From positions 1 to 64,000 of the forward strand of contig NZ_PPDL01000018.1 of NCBI RefSeq assembly GCF_002994655.1: a stretch of DNA of 64,000 bases, in the 5' to 3' direction. Numbering within the stretch: position 1 is the first letter of the stretch; each line of letters begins with the position of its first letter. Under the pieces are notes generated by a model, which saw only the letters and a list, made by a program, of their open reading frames with translations, was not told the DNA's origin and did no database searches. Positions 23,801-32,338 of this stretch are shown here, one piece after another. The stretch comes from Corynebacterium sp. 13CS0277 (GTDB lineage: Bacteria; Actinomycetota; Actinomycetes; Mycobacteriales; Mycobacteriaceae). Made by a program: the position numbers and the translations under genes.

Positions 23801-24043
23801 GTGCTGGCCGACATGGTGGAATACCAGGTGGGGTTCATGCCGTTGGGGGGTCTGGACGAGCTCCTGCAGGCCCTGCTGGAGCTAGCGCCCTCCCTGGGTG
23901 CCCCGGAAAACGCGGGCGCGGTCCCGCCCGACGCCACCGCGCTGCCGCTCCTGCGGCGCTGGGTCGCCGGCCTGCCCCGCAGGAAGAAGCCCACCCGTGC
24001 CGAGGCCCTCGCGCGGGAGCTGCTCGCCGCGCTGGACGCCTAG
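20801..24043 (+). CDS. Large protein of unknown function, divergent from the SWIM gene
   Basis: I do not recognise a family for this 1080-residue, mostly helical, Ala/Arg-rich protein. It has no signal peptide and no membrane helix, so it is cytoplasmic. The central part (about 280-460) has helical-repeat character (HEAT-like in appearance), a Pro-rich break follows near 480-520, and there is a Trp/Tyr-rich segment around 640-700. A charged coiled stretch (about 835-865) precedes a Pro-rich linker and a C-terminal helical domain. Length and arrangement recall the large partners of actinobacterial SWIM proteins, but that is inference. Confidence 0.65.
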   Translation: MSADFASEEHAAAGAGELPFDRRYEEPSFYAALPPEAQAVQAGVDDYLDRLGGLGWWEDNATGVRMPEVSLPPGWQEGFRAALRRIDGRGFATLQNAVPVDRVAYDGTPPPPGALPVDEIRRLQAVRVLLVLRYGASPCFLLEGFTWGALRDTPGYFDAELAHLGRRAARALFDCAQRRALVWGQGGRNLLFGLAAEYGFTIQPTARLCVNWLGADSWFVTLGSAAGEGIWPVRNFGAGPELQRSWEQLGRHERHQAQTAWMIAHPRPRYASWSPLERSMWKDLFLAGAAGMASRSASEPFDGSVLSGVIDLAIEGEVSPRDIEDVMLQGLQQVTSPPQRALVLEVWDFLGAHGASTGGGYGLREEYVRAHATEMIEVLAAGGSRPVVDRLLPALLTQGEEEPPGAADVRLAAVVAAAVALPTQIGLRTIIGHLHARPAPAERPTAVAALRLVAEADPGGRVAGPLGRLCAAWGVDPAELAPPEEEPAPVALWGPQPQLAPPVPTLPRLQPQAELNAGVEAPGMEYGVDVESLQRALAIKSAWRNHGGDITGEAYSFYNAVENAFTYELDGLSPTMLDPGAQTDVYALLEGVRRLGAHDPERLASLLRGPFTPSREHKKTLERHYADGGAGALVGSLQAWLWLYERDPAGAGRVGFHDRWKHAWPQRYWWVMPLEERVLSWLAEGPPLLSWAQDSSAVIGVEELIARIDAAAGRPVEVYDLEKALKRVDLVCFPARELPEHLAEELDRRTVVLWRPAHEQVEENWAKDPSGLRGAIARHLDRLEADPKHAALAAEQLAQLVPEPYPPEECIALPGSVALYMPIVRHRARRQADAEALAADAANAAAARREAENGTYVHPAPPPRPTPEEIAASPTPIHYNPRRNDPQWMRRVTKRLVGDAPMHYFGTSETPGAWAYAATPFDEEAATTALVWLRAWRNRLDDYTEELFTTWYERGMFREHLPAPRLLPTTDSGRYHHPGRTARILVDLAYDAEALAFSWTVLADMVEYQVGFMPLGGLDELLQALLELAPSLGAPENAGAVPPDATALPLLRRWVAGLPRRKKPTRAEALARELLAALDA

Positions 24044-24360
24044 GTCCCGGCCACTCCCGTCATTCGGCCCGCGAATCGGCGGGCGGCGGGGATTAGGTAA
24101 ACGCTGCGACCTGCGGTAGTGTGCTTAAGTCCCTGTCTTTTGGGATCAGTGTGCCCGCACCCGGTGCGGCGCATGCAACACGTAAACACGTAGAAGTACT
24201 GACCGGTCGGGCGCGCGGCGCGAGCCTTGTGCCCCGCCCGCGATCTAGTGGCCCCGCACCGTGGTGCGGCAGTCACGATGGACGAAGCTCCAGCACCACA
24301 GCCTCTTTTGGTACCCAGGTAGCTGTCTTTGTTGGGCCGGTCACCTATGAAAGATGGTTT
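24044..24360. other. Intergenic region with the rpsL promoter and leader
   Basis: This stretch of 317 bp holds the rpsL promoter and a leader of about 230 nt. The leader contains a CCGCACC-GT-GGTGCGG palindrome (24254-24269). I see no gene in it. Confidence 0.7.
24093..24122 (+). promoter_or_regulatory. Candidate str-operon (rpsL) promoter
   Basis: TTAGGT (24093-24098) and TAGTGT (24117-24122) are 18 bp apart, about 240 bp upstream of rpsL. Confidence 0.55.
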
Positions 24361-24732
24361 ATGCCTACTATCCAGCAGCTGGTCCGTAAGGGCCGCCACG
24401 ATAAGACCGCCAAGGTCAAGACTGCGGCCCTGAAGGGCTCCCCGCAGCGCCGTGGTGTGTGCACCCGTGTGTACACCACCACCCCGAAGAAGCCGAACTC
24501 CGCTCTCCGTAAGGTTGCTCGTGTGCGCCTGACCTCCGGTATTGAGGTCTCCGCATACATTCCGGGTGAGGGTCACAACCTGCAGGAGCACTCCATGGTG
24601 CTCGTGCGCGGTGGTCGTGTGAAGGACCTCCCGGGTGTCCGCTACAAGATCATCCGCGGCACCCTCGACACCCAGGGTGTCAAGGACCGCAAGCAGGCCC
24701 GCTCCCGCTACGGCGCCAAGAAGGAGAAGTAA
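24361..24732 (+). CDS. rpsL: 30S ribosomal protein S12
   Basis: This 123-residue protein is S12, a decoding-centre protein. Lys43 (in [11 protein letters not shown]) and Lys88 (in [11 protein letters not shown]) are the wild-type residues whose change gives streptomycin resistance, so this allele predicts sensitivity at this locus. The ATG at 24361 begins [12 protein letters not shown] as in the family and has a GAAAGA site; the frame is open further upstream but that part is leader. It starts the rpsL-rpsG-fusA unit. Confidence 0.97.
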   Translation: MPTIQQLVRKGRHDKTAKVKTAALKGSPQRRGVCTRVYTTTPKKPNSALRKVARVRLTSGIEVSAYIPGEGHNLQEHSMVLVRGGRVKDLPGVRYKIIRGTLDTQGVKDRKQARSRYGAKKEK

Positions 24733-24735
24733 ACC

Positions 24736-25203
24736 ATGCGTAAAGGTGCAGCCCCGAAGCGCCCCGTCGTCAAGGACCCGGTCTACGGTTCCGAGGTCGT
24801 GACCCAGCTGGTCAACAAGGTCCTCCTGGACGGCAAGAAGTCCACCGCCGAGCGCATCGTCTACGGTGCCCTGGAAATGTGCCGCGAGAAGACCGGCACC
24901 GACCCGGTCGGCACCCTCGACAAGGCTCTGGCCAACATCAAGCCGGACCTCGAGGTTCGTTCCCGCCGCGTGGGTGGCGCCACCTACCAGGTGCCGGTTG
25001 AGGTTCGCCCCGGCCGTGCCAACACCCTGGCTCTGCGTTGGCTCGTCAACTTCACCCGCCAGCGTCGCGAGAACACCATGACTGAGCGTCTTGCGAACGA
25101 GATCCTCGATGCCGCCAACGGCCTCGGCGCTTCCGTGAAGCGTCGCGAGGACACCCACAAGATGGCAGAGGCCAACCGCGCCTTCGCTCACTACCGCTGG
25201 TAA
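24736..25203 (+). CDS. rpsG: 30S ribosomal protein S7
   Basis: This 155-residue protein is S7, which nucleates folding of the 3' major domain of 16S rRNA and lines the E site. The family signature [20 protein letters not shown] is at the N-terminus and the C-terminus ends [12 protein letters not shown]. It starts 3 bp after the rpsL stop, so the two are translated from one message. In some bacteria S7 represses this operon; nothing in the sequence shows that here. Confidence 0.97.
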   Translation: MRKGAAPKRPVVKDPVYGSEVVTQLVNKVLLDGKKSTAERIVYGALEMCREKTGTDPVGTLDKALANIKPDLEVRSRRVGGATYQVPVEVRPGRANTLALRWLVNFTRQRRENTMTERLANEILDAANGLGASVKRREDTHKMAEANRAFAHYRW

Positions 25204-25323
25204 AACGCACCTTTCCCCGCCCTCGATGTTTTCGCCGGCGGGGTTCGGTGTCTAGCCCGAAAAATCCGGCCCTGACAATCCTGGGGTTGGGTACATTTAC
25301 ATCTTTTAAGTTGGGAAGTAACA

Positions 25324-27453
25324 GTGGCACAAGAAGTGCTTAAGGACCTCAATAAGGTTCGCAACATCGGCATCATGGCCCACATCGATGCCGGTAAGAC
25401 CACCGCTACGGAGCGCATCCTCTTCTACACCGGTATCAACCGCAAGGTGGGCGAGACCCACGATGGCGCGTCGACCACCGACTGGATGGAGCAGGAGAAG
25501 GAGCGCGGTATCACCATTACCTCCGCTGCGGTCACCTGTTTCTGGAACGGCAACCAGATCAACATCATCGACACCCCCGGCCACGTCGACTTCACCGTCG
25601 AGGTCGAGCGCTCCCTGCGTGTCCTCGACGGCGCTGTCGCCGTCTTCGACGGCAAGGAGGGCGTGGAGCCCCAGTCCGAGCAGGTGTGGCGTCAGGCTGC
25701 GAAGTACGACGTTCCCCGTATCTGCTTCGTCAACAAGATGGACAAGATGGGTGCGGACTTCTACTTCACCGTCCAGACCATCATTGACCGCCTGGGTGCC
25801 AAGCCGCTGGTTATGCAGCTGCCGATCGGTGCTGAGGATGACTTCGACGGCATCGTCGACCTCATCGAGATGAAGGCCTTCATGTGGCCCGGCAAGGTCG
25901 AGGCCGGCGCTGAGCCGCAGATCGTCGACATCCCGGCCGACCTGGCTGACAAGGCTGCCGAGTACCGCGAGAAGCTGCTCGAGACCGTGGCTGAGTCCGA
26001 CGAAGAGCTCATGGAGAAGTACTTCGGCGGCGAGGAGCTGACCAAGGAAGAGATCAAGGCTGCCATCCGCAAGATGACGGTCGCCTCCGAGGTCTACCCG
26101 GTGCTGTGTGGCTCCGCCTACAAGAACAAGGGCATCCAGCCGCTGCTGGACGCCGTCATCGACTACCTGCCGTCCCCGCTGGACATCGGCGAGGTCCACG
26201 GCCACGCTGTCGGCGACGAGTCCAAGGAACTGACCCGCAAGCCGTCCGTCGAGGAGCCCTTTGCGGCCCTGGCGTTCAAGATTGCTGCGCACCCGTTCTT
26301 CGGCAAGCTGACCTTCGTGCGCGTCTACTCCGGCATCGTTGAGCCGGGTGCCCAGGTGGCGAACTCCACCAAGGGTAAGAAGGAGCGCATCGGTAAGCTG
26401 TTCCAGATGCACGCCAACAAGGAGAACCCTGTTGACGAGGCACGCGCAGGTAACATCTACGCGTTCATCGGCCTGAAGGACACCACCACCGGCGACACCC
26501 TGTGTGACTCCAACGACCAGATCATCCTGGAGTCCATGGACTTCCCGGACCCGGTTATCGAGGTCGCCATCGAGCCGAAGACCAAGGCCGACCAGGAGAA
26601 GCTGTCCAACGCTATCCAGAAGCTGGCCGAAGAGGACCCGACCTTCACCGTCAAGCTCGACGAGGAGACCGGCCAGACCGTCATCGGCGGCATGGGCGAG
26701 CTCCACCTCGACGTGCTGGTCGACCGCATGAAGCGCGAGTTCAAGGTCGAGGCAAACGTTGGTGCCCCGCAGGTGGCGTACCGCGAGACCATCCGCAAGC
26801 CCGTGGAGAAGCTCGAGTACACCCACAAGAAGCAGACCGGTGGTTCCGGTCAGTTCGCGCGCGTCATCATCGCCATCGAGCCCTATGCTCCGGAGGCAGA
26901 CACCCTCGAAGAGGGCGAGTCCGCGATCTACAAGTTCGAAAACGCCGTCACCGGTGGCCGCATCCCGAAGGAGTACATCCCCTCCGTCGATGCTGGTATC
27001 CAGGACGCGATGCAGTACGGCTACCTGGCTGGCTTCCCGCTGGTCAACATCAAGGCCACCGTCCTCGATGGTGCGTACCACGAGGTCGACTCCTCCGAAA
27101 TGGCCTTCAAGGTTGCTGGTTCCCAGGCCCTGAAGGAAGCTGTCGCGAAGGCAAAGCCGGTCCTGCTGGAGCCGGTCATGGCCGTCGAGATCACCACCCC
27201 CGAGGAGTACATGGGCGAGGTCATCGGCGACGTCAACTCCCGCCGTGGCCAGGTCCAGGCCATGGAGGACCGCGCCGGCGCCAAGCTGGTCAAGGCCAAG
27301 GTGCCGCTGTCCCAGATGTTCGGCTACGTTGGCGACCTGCGTTCCAAGACGCAGGGCCGCGCCAACTACTCCATGATCTTCGACTCCTACGCGGAGGTGC
27401 CCGCCAACGTGGCGGCCGAGATCATCGCCGAGCGTAACGGCACCGCTTCCTAA
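25324..27453 (+). CDS. fusA: Elongation factor G
   Basis: This 709-residue translational GTPase catalyses translocation. The GTP-binding motifs are intact: AHIDAGKTT (G1), DTPGHVDF (G3) and NKMDKMG (G4). Domains II-V follow at normal length, with the domain IV segment [15 protein letters not shown]. It uses a GTG start at 25324, where the ribosome binding site is weak (GGGAAG). A short CCCCGCC/GGCGGGG hairpin (25215-25243) lies in the 120-bp gap after rpsG and could lower read-through from the ribosomal genes. Confidence 0.97.
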   Translation: MAQEVLKDLNKVRNIGIMAHIDAGKTTATERILFYTGINRKVGETHDGASTTDWMEQEKERGITITSAAVTCFWNGNQINIIDTPGHVDFTVEVERSLRVLDGAVAVFDGKEGVEPQSEQVWRQAAKYDVPRICFVNKMDKMGADFYFTVQTIIDRLGAKPLVMQLPIGAEDDFDGIVDLIEMKAFMWPGKVEAGAEPQIVDIPADLADKAAEYREKLLETVAESDEELMEKYFGGEELTKEEIKAAIRKMTVASEVYPVLCGSAYKNKGIQPLLDAVIDYLPSPLDIGEVHGHAVGDESKELTRKPSVEEPFAALAFKIAAHPFFGKLTFVRVYSGIVEPGAQVANSTKGKKERIGKLFQMHANKENPVDEARAGNIYAFIGLKDTTTGDTLCDSNDQIILESMDFPDPVIEVAIEPKTKADQEKLSNAIQKLAEEDPTFTVKLDEETGQTVIGGMGELHLDVLVDRMKREFKVEANVGAPQVAYRETIRKPVEKLEYTHKKQTGGSGQFARVIIAIEPYAPEADTLEEGESAIYKFENAVTGGRIPKEYIPSVDAGIQDAMQYGYLAGFPLVNIKATVLDGAYHEVDSSEMAFKVAGSQALKEAVAKAKPVLLEPVMAVEITTPEEYMGEVIGDVNSRRGQVQAMEDRAGAKLVKAKVPLSQMFGYVGDLRSKTQGRANYSMIFDSYAEVPANVAAEIIAERNGTAS

Positions 27454-27607
27454 ACGAAGCCCCACACTGCTCCCCGCGATCATGCAGGTCGCGGGGGCGG
27501 TTCGGTGAGTTTCTCGCACCGTGCACACCCCCACCCCGGGAGTGCGACATGGGCCCGCGAGGAACTGACCGGGCCGTAGACCCCTACCACGACAACAGCC
27601 GCTGGAT

Positions 27608-27637
27608 TTGTGAATTCAGCGGGTGTGTCTCTAGTAT
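27608..27637 (+). promoter_or_regulatory. tuf promoter
   Basis: TTGTGA (27608-27613) and TAGTAT (27632-27637) are 18 bp apart. This allows tuf to be expressed separately from fusA. Confidence 0.65.
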
Positions 27638-27716
27638 CGGGTAACTGGCACAAATTTACCGCTACTTTTTCAAGCGGCCGCTTCCGCGGTTGTTGCCAAG
27701 TAGTACACCACCTTAC

Positions 27717-27739
27717 GTGGCTGCGAGAGTCGTAGCCAC
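27717..27739 (+). promoter_or_regulatory. Conserved tuf leader hairpin
   Basis: GTGGCT-GCGA and TCGT-AGCCAC form a 10-bp stem with a GAG loop, 24 nt before the start codon and just upstream of the AGGAGGA ribosome binding site. The stem and the following GAAGTCCAGGAGGACATACA closely match the C. glutamicum tuf leader as I remember it, which suggests a function in mRNA stability or translation. Confidence 0.6.
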
Positions 27740-27762
27740 CGCGAAGTCCAGGAGGACATACA

Positions 27763-28956
27763 GTGGCAAAGGCGAAGTTCGAGCGTACGAAGCCGCACGT
27801 CAACATTGGTACCATTGGTCACGTCGACCACGGTAAGACCACCCTGACCGCAGCCATCACCAAGGTTCTGGCTGACGAGTACCCGGAGCTGAACCAGGCT
27901 TTCGCCTTCGACGCCATCGACAAGGCGCCGGAGGAGAAGGAGCGTGGCATCACGATCAACATCTCCCACGTTGAGTACCAGACGGAGAAGCGTCACTACG
28001 CTCACGTCGACGCTCCGGGCCACGCCGACTACATCAAGAACATGATCACCGGCGCCGCTCAGATGGACGGTGCGATCCTCGTGGTCGCCGCCACCGACGG
28101 CCCGATGCCGCAGACCCGCGAGCACGTGCTGCTGGCTCGCCAGGTTGGCGTCCCCTACATCCTCGTCGCCCTGAACAAGTGCGACTCCCCGGATGTCGAC
28201 GAAGAGATGATCGAGCTCGTCGAGATGGAAGTTCGCGAGATGCTCGCCGAGCAGGACTTCGACGAAGAGGCTCCGATCGTCCAGGTTTCCGCTCTGAAGG
28301 CCCTCGAGGGTGACCCGGAGTGGACCGCCAAGATCGTCGAGCTGATGAAGGCTTGCGACGAGAACATCCCGGACCCGGTCCGCGAGACCGACAAGCCGTT
28401 CCTGATGCCGATCGAGGACATCTTCACCATCACCGGCCGTGGCACCGTCGTCACCGGTCGTGTGGAGCGCGGCAAGCTCAACGTCAACGACGAGGTCGAG
28501 ATTCTCGGTATCCGCGAGAAGTCCACCAAGACCACCGTCACCGGCATCGAGATGTTCCGCAAGCTGCTCGACTACACCGAGGCTGGCGACAACTGTGGCC
28601 TGCTGCTCCGTGGCATCAAGCGCGAGGACGTCGAGCGTGGCCAGATCGTGGCCGCTCCGGGCGCCTACACCCCGCACACCGAGTTCGAGGGTTCCGTCTA
28701 CATCCTGTCCAAGGATGAGGGCGGCCGCCACACCCCGTTCTTCGACAACTACCGCCCGCAGTTCTACTTCCGCACCACCGACGTGACCGGTGTCGTGAAG
28801 CTGCCCGAGGGCACCGAGATGGTCATGCCCGGCGACAACGTCGACATGTCCGTCACCCTGATCCAGCCGGTCGCCATGGACGAGGGCCTGCGCTTCGCTA
28901 TCCGCGAGGGTGGCCGCACCGTCGGCGCTGGCCGCGTCACCAAGATCATCAAGTAA
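27763..28956 (+). CDS. tuf: Elongation factor Tu
   Basis: This 397-residue GTPase delivers aminoacyl-tRNA to the ribosome. G1 GHVDHGKT, G3 DAPGH and G4 NKCD are intact, as are the switch-I segment [15 protein letters not shown] and the C-terminal beta-barrels. The start is a GTG at 27763 preceded by a strong AGGAGGA site. It has its own promoter and leader and ends at a strong terminator. Confidence 0.98.
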   Translation: MAKAKFERTKPHVNIGTIGHVDHGKTTLTAAITKVLADEYPELNQAFAFDAIDKAPEEKERGITINISHVEYQTEKRHYAHVDAPGHADYIKNMITGAAQMDGAILVVAATDGPMPQTREHVLLARQVGVPYILVALNKCDSPDVDEEMIELVEMEVREMLAEQDFDEEAPIVQVSALKALEGDPEWTAKIVELMKACDENIPDPVRETDKPFLMPIEDIFTITGRGTVVTGRVERGKLNVNDEVEILGIREKSTKTTVTGIEMFRKLLDYTEAGDNCGLLLRGIKREDVERGQIVAAPGAYTPHTEFEGSVYILSKDEGGRHTPFFDNYRPQFYFRTTDVTGVVKLPEGTEMVMPGDNVDMSVTLIQPVAMDEGLRFAIREGGRTVGAGRVTKIIK

Positions 28957-29043
28957 GACTTTTTGACTCTTACTCGTGAGCCGCTGACCCCCAGGCGCTA
29001 GGCCTGGGCCTCAGAGCCCACACTGTTCCTACGCTTCGCACGA

Positions 29044-29073
29044 CCCCCGCAGGTTTTTCCTGCGGGGGTTTTG
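29044..29073 (+). terminator. tuf terminator
   Basis: CCCCCGCAGG and CCTGCGGGGG form a perfect 10-bp stem around TTTTT, followed by TTTT. Confidence 0.92.
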
Positions 29074-29432
29074 CTATGCCCGGGTGCGGGCGAGATTCAC
29101 GTGCCCGCAGCAATAGGGGGCGCGGAAGGCTGCTGCGTGCAAGTCTCTCCAGCGCGCGGCACCGGGCGGGCACGCTCACGATCCTTCACCCACGCCGGAC
29201 GCTCGTTCAGGGGCGCCCACGTCCTTGCCGAAGGCATCCCGTCTGCGCTCGGCGTGCGGTCGACCGCACCGGTGCCGCTTGGGCCAGCGCTCAGCGCCTC
29301 GTCGATCAGGGTGCGGTCGGCGCCGTGGACCCTGCGGGCCCTGCACGCCGGTACTGACGTGCCCCCGGAGCCCCACCGCCTCTGGGCCCTGAATCGGCTA
29401 CGCAGCTATGTGCCCGCTGGGTCCACGCAGAA

Positions 29433-29464
29433 GACCGCCCCCACGTGGTGTGGGGGCGGTCTTC
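29433..29464 (-). terminator. Terminator of the reverse-strand Asp23/AmaP operon
   Basis: GACCGCCCCCAC (29433-29444) pairs with GTGGGGGCGGTC (29450-29461). On the minus strand it lies about 60 bp after the amaP stop codon and is followed by TTCT. Confidence 0.75.
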
Positions 29465-29522
29465 GTGCTTGCGGGTGGCGGCGCTGTCGGGCGCTGCCAC
29501 TGGTGCTCTGCCTGTGGGCGGG

Positions 29523-30080
29523 TTAGCGCTCCACGGGGCCGAGGTGGATGCGGTAGGAGCTGGCGATGTCCATGTCGCGGACCGCGCTGCGGAATGCCGC
29601 CTCCTGCTGGGCGATGGCCCGCTTGAGGCTGGCCAGATCGACCGTGGGCTCGGCCGTCACGGTGAGCTCCAGGGTCTTGACCTTGCGGTCGTTGACCACC
29701 TTCGCGTTCGCGCGGGTCACCTTCGGCTGGGCGCTGAGGCTCTGCGCCATGGCGTCGGCGATCGAGCCGACGTTGACGCTGATGGTGCCCAGCGCCGTGG
29801 TGGCGGAGGAGTCCTGTCGGCCGATTCGGCGGCGTCCCAGGTTCGCCAGCACAATCCACAGGCCGAGCAGGATGGCGGCGATGCCGCCGCCCAGCAGGCT
29901 GACGGGGAGGTACTCCCAGTCGTAGGCAGCCGGCCACTGGCTGAGATGCAGCCAGTCCGCGACCTGCTGGGCGTGGGGCTCGTCGAAGTAGAGACCAATG
30001 AAGAAGGTGCCCAGCACCCCGAGGGCGAGGCCCAGCAGGGCGGTCAGCAGCCGGTCGAGGCCGGCGAGTGCGCGACTCAT
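29523..30080 (-). CDS. amaP: AmaP-like membrane anchor of Asp23-family proteins
   Basis: The 185-residue protein has two N-terminal membrane helices (about 10-32 and 58-82) and a cytoplasmic alpha/beta tail resembling the Asp23 fold. In Staphylococcus AmaP anchors Asp23 to the membrane; the same role is inferred here. It is the last gene of a six-gene reverse operon and overlaps the preceding gene by four bases. Confidence 0.7.
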   Translation of the reverse strand: MSRALAGLDRLLTALLGLALGVLGTFFIGLYFDEPHAQQVADWLHLSQWPAAYDWEYLPVSLLGGGIAAILLGLWIVLANLGRRRIGRQDSSATTALGTISVNVGSIADAMAQSLSAQPKVTRANAKVVNDRKVKTLELTVTAEPTVDLASLKRAIAQQEAAFRSAVRDMDIASSYRIHLGPVER

Positions 30081-30715
30081 TGTTCTCCCTTCCGGTTGAG
30101 CTTCACCTTGAGCTGCGGGGCGGGGTCCAGCTCACCGAGCATCGGCTGCAGCAGTGCCTCGAGGCGGGGCTGTAGGGTCGCATCACTGGGGTCGCCGGTG
30201 ACGCTCACGGTGACGGTGCGCTGCGTGGCCACGGTGTGGGCCTTGAGCACCCCGGGGGCTTTTTCCGCGTGGGCGGTGCACAGGCGGGCCACATCGACCG
30301 GGCGGACGAAGACGTGTACGTTGCCGCGCAAGCGGCGGTGGGTCTTCGTGCGCGGCCGGACGGCCAGGTACAGCAGGAGCACGCCGACCATAACGCCGAT
30401 GATGCCGGTGGGGAACATCCACGGCTCAAAGGACGCACGACCCGCATGGTCGAGGGTTTCCTTGAGCAGCGAGATGCCCTCACCGGAGTCGGTGAACAGC
30501 CAGTACTCGCGGATCGCGAGCACACCACCGACGACGAGGAGGAGGCCGATGAGGATCGCGATGTAGCGGGCGACGGGGCTCGCCGCCGGCGGACGCGGGG
30601 TGGGCGCTTCCCGCACGAAGGTGGGCACGTCCGGTGTTGCGACGCTGTGCGTCGTGTCAGCGTGTGCCGACACCGGGGCGACTGCCTCGGCCGGCTGGGT
30701 GGGGGTGTCGCTCAC
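30077..30715 (-). CDS. DUF6286-type membrane protein of the Asp23 operon
   Basis: The 212-residue protein has a Pro-rich N-terminal tail of about 45 residues, two membrane helices (about 50-72 and 98-120), and a C-terminal domain that resembles the small alpha/beta domain of Asp23/AmaP proteins. The layout fits DUF6286. It overlaps both neighbours by four bases. It is probably a membrane component of an Asp23 envelope complex; the exact role is unknown. Confidence 0.65.
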   Translation of the reverse strand: MSDTPTQPAEAVAPVSAHADTTHSVATPDVPTFVREAPTPRPPAASPVARYIAILIGLLLVVGGVLAIREYWLFTDSGEGISLLKETLDHAGRASFEPWMFPTGIIGVMVGVLLLYLAVRPRTKTHRRLRGNVHVFVRPVDVARLCTAHAEKAPGVLKAHTVATQRTVTVSVTGDPSDATLQPRLEALLQPMLGELDPAPQLKVKLNRKGEQ

Positions 30716-31845
30716 AGGTCACCTCCTTCGGCGAGACGGGCGGCCCGCGCGCGGGGCGCGGTCGGAATGATGATGGTGCGCTGCCGGGCGACGGGGCGGC
30801 GCAGCGCGCCGACCGACGGGCGGATCGTCACCGGGGTGGTGGGCACCGGCTGGGCGATGGAGACCGCCTTCGTGCCGCGCCGGCGGACCGTGACCGGAAC
30901 GAGCGGCCGGCGGGCAACCTGCACCTCGAGAAGCGGGGTGTGCTGCGCGACGCGGGGGGTGATCGTCGGCACCGGGGGTGCCACGGTGACGGGCACCGGC
31001 TGGATGGGGGCGGGCGGGGTGATGCTCGCAACCTGCGGCGTGGTCGTCACAATCCGGGTGAGCGTACGGGGTGCTGCGACCCGAATGCGGCTGGCCTGAC
31101 CGGCCAGCGGGAACACCTTCACCGGTGCCAGCGGCAGTGCCGGGGCGGTGACGACGGGGGTGTCGTGGAAGCGGTTCGGGGTGACGTCCACGCGGCGCAC
31201 CGGCTGCCGGGGCGCAATCTGCGGGGAGGTCACCGCAACCTGGGGGCCGCGGTCGACGGGCACGAGCTCCATGGCGGGGGCCCGGTTGACGGACTGCACG
31301 TCCACGGTGCGGGCGACGGTGACGGGGGTGAGCCGCAGCGGCGGCTGCGTCACGACGTCCGCGACGGGCAGCCGGGTGGCCACCACGGGCACGGGGGTGG
31401 GCTGCGGGTCGAAGGCTGCAAGGGTCGCTTCTGAGACGGCCGGGCCTGCCTCAACGGGGCCGACGGCGACGTTGATGCGTACCGGGCGCATGCCCGTGAG
31501 TCGGCGGATCCACGCCTCCACAGTGGTTCGGACGGTCTCCGCGACGCTGGCGACAGGCGACGGCCAGGTGGCGGCCATGATGATGTCGCAGGCGACGGTG
31601 TCGTACTCGTCGTCGATCTGCACGTCGACGCGCGGGTAGGAGCGCGCAAACGTGGACTCCAGGCTCGCGGTGCCGGGGACCGAGCGGATCGCCGCCGTCA
31701 CGAGCTTCGTGACGGCTTTCTCCGAGTAGGCGTTGCGGCCCCGGCGGGACTCCGCCTCGCGGGGGGAGGCCGCGGCGGGCGTAGTGCCGTCCGGGTCGGG
31801 GGCCACCGGTGGGGTGGGGTGTACGTCGGTGGTCGTCATGGGCAC
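30712..31845 (-). CDS. Asp23/Gls24-like protein with long Pro/Val-rich tail
   Basis: The N-terminal 150 of 377 residues form an Asp23/Gls24-like domain (YSEKAVTKLVTAAIRSVPG, then VDVQIDDEYDTVACDIIM and PVRINVAVGPV). The remaining 225 residues are a basic Pro/Val/Thr-rich tail of irregular PVTV-like repeats with evenly spaced Arg, without a recognisable fold. The tail suggests an extended adaptor. The start is GTG at 31845, directly after the upstream stop with an AGGGG site, or ATG two codons later at 31839. Confidence 0.7.
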   Translation of the reverse strand: MPMTTTDVHPTPPVAPDPDGTTPAAASPREAESRRGRNAYSEKAVTKLVTAAIRSVPGTASLESTFARSYPRVDVQIDDEYDTVACDIIMAATWPSPVASVAETVRTTVEAWIRRLTGMRPVRINVAVGPVEAGPAVSEATLAAFDPQPTPVPVVATRLPVADVVTQPPLRLTPVTVARTVDVQSVNRAPAMELVPVDRGPQVAVTSPQIAPRQPVRRVDVTPNRFHDTPVVTAPALPLAPVKVFPLAGQASRIRVAAPRTLTRIVTTTPQVASITPPAPIQPVPVTVAPPVPTITPRVAQHTPLLEVQVARRPLVPVTVRRRGTKAVSIAQPVPTTPVTIRPSVGALRRPVARQRTIIIPTAPRARAARLAEGGDL

Positions 31846-32040
31846 CTAGCCCCTGCCGCCGCGACCCAGGGAGCTCAAAGCCTGACCCAGGTCAATGCGG
31901 CCATCGAGGTGGGCGCCCACCACGCCACCGATCACGGCAAACAAAGCCACGATGAAAAAGCCAAACAGCCCGTACGACAGGGTGGCGAAGGCGAGGATGC
32001 ACCCGGCGAGCACGCCGAGGGTGGTGTTGGTCGTAGTCAA
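31846..32040 (-). CDS. DUF2273-like small membrane protein
   Basis: This 64-residue protein has one hydrophobic hairpin or two short helices (LGVLAGCILAFATLSYGLFG and FFIVALFAVIGGVVGAHLDG) and a short polar tail. Small DUF2273 proteins of this kind accompany Asp23 genes in other Gram-positive bacteria. The start is inferred to be TTG at 32040, preceded by GAGGTA; no suitable ATG or GTG fits the homologous part. Confidence 0.65.
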   Translation of the reverse strand: MTTTNTTLGVLAGCILAFATLSYGLFGFFIVALFAVIGGVVGAHLDGRIDLGQALSSLGRGGRG

Positions 32041-32050
32041 GGGGATACCT

Positions 32051-32335
32051 CTATGTGGTGGTGTGCGCGTCGTCGAAGCTGACGAGCACACGGGCGGCAC
32101 CGGCATCAAGCGCGAGCGCTTCAACGTCGGCGGCGGTGTCGAACAGGTTCCGCTTGGCGGAAAGATCGGCGACGAGGTGCACATCGAGCACCCCATCAAC
32201 GTCCCGCAGGCCCTTCACCCGCTCACCGGGGAAGGGGAGCGCGATCTCCCCGAAGCGGCCCCCGGACATTCCCGCCACCCCACTGGTGGCGAGAATGGCG
32301 TCCCGGAGGGCGACAGCGGCTGTGTGGTCGAGCAT
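32051..32335 (-). CDS. Small conserved protein of the Asp23 operon
   Basis: This 94-residue soluble protein lies between the Asp23 gene and the DUF2273 gene, 3 bp and 10 bp from its neighbours. The DVDGVLDVHLVADLSA and AARVLVSFDD segments give an alternating strand-helix pattern like a reduced Asp23 domain. I do not recognise the family with confidence. Confidence 0.6.
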   Translation of the reverse strand: MLDHTAAVALRDAILATSGVAGMSGGRFGEIALPFPGERVKGLRDVDGVLDVHLVADLSAKRNLFDTAADVEALALDAGAARVLVSFDDAHTTT

Positions 32336-32338
32336 GGA

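Larger units (their letters stand above)
27454..27762. other. Intergenic region with the tuf promoter and leader
   Basis: The 309-bp gap holds a CCCCGCGA/TCGCGGGG hairpin after fusA (about 27474-27498), the tuf promoter (27608-27637) and the structured tuf leader. It contains no gene. Confidence 0.75.
28957..29522. other. Convergent gap between tuf and the Asp23/AmaP operon
   Basis: This stretch of 566 bp holds the tuf terminator (29044-29073) and the terminator of the reverse operon (29433-29464). I see no gene and no further structure between them. Confidence 0.7.

Noticed and set aside
25306..27534. Long reverse-strand open frame opposite fusA
   Set aside because: It is a codon-bias shadow of fusA, with repetitive composition and no ribosome binding site.
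29071..29526. A gene between tuf and amaP
   Set aside because: The frame runs through the tuf terminator and the reverse-operon terminator and looks random.
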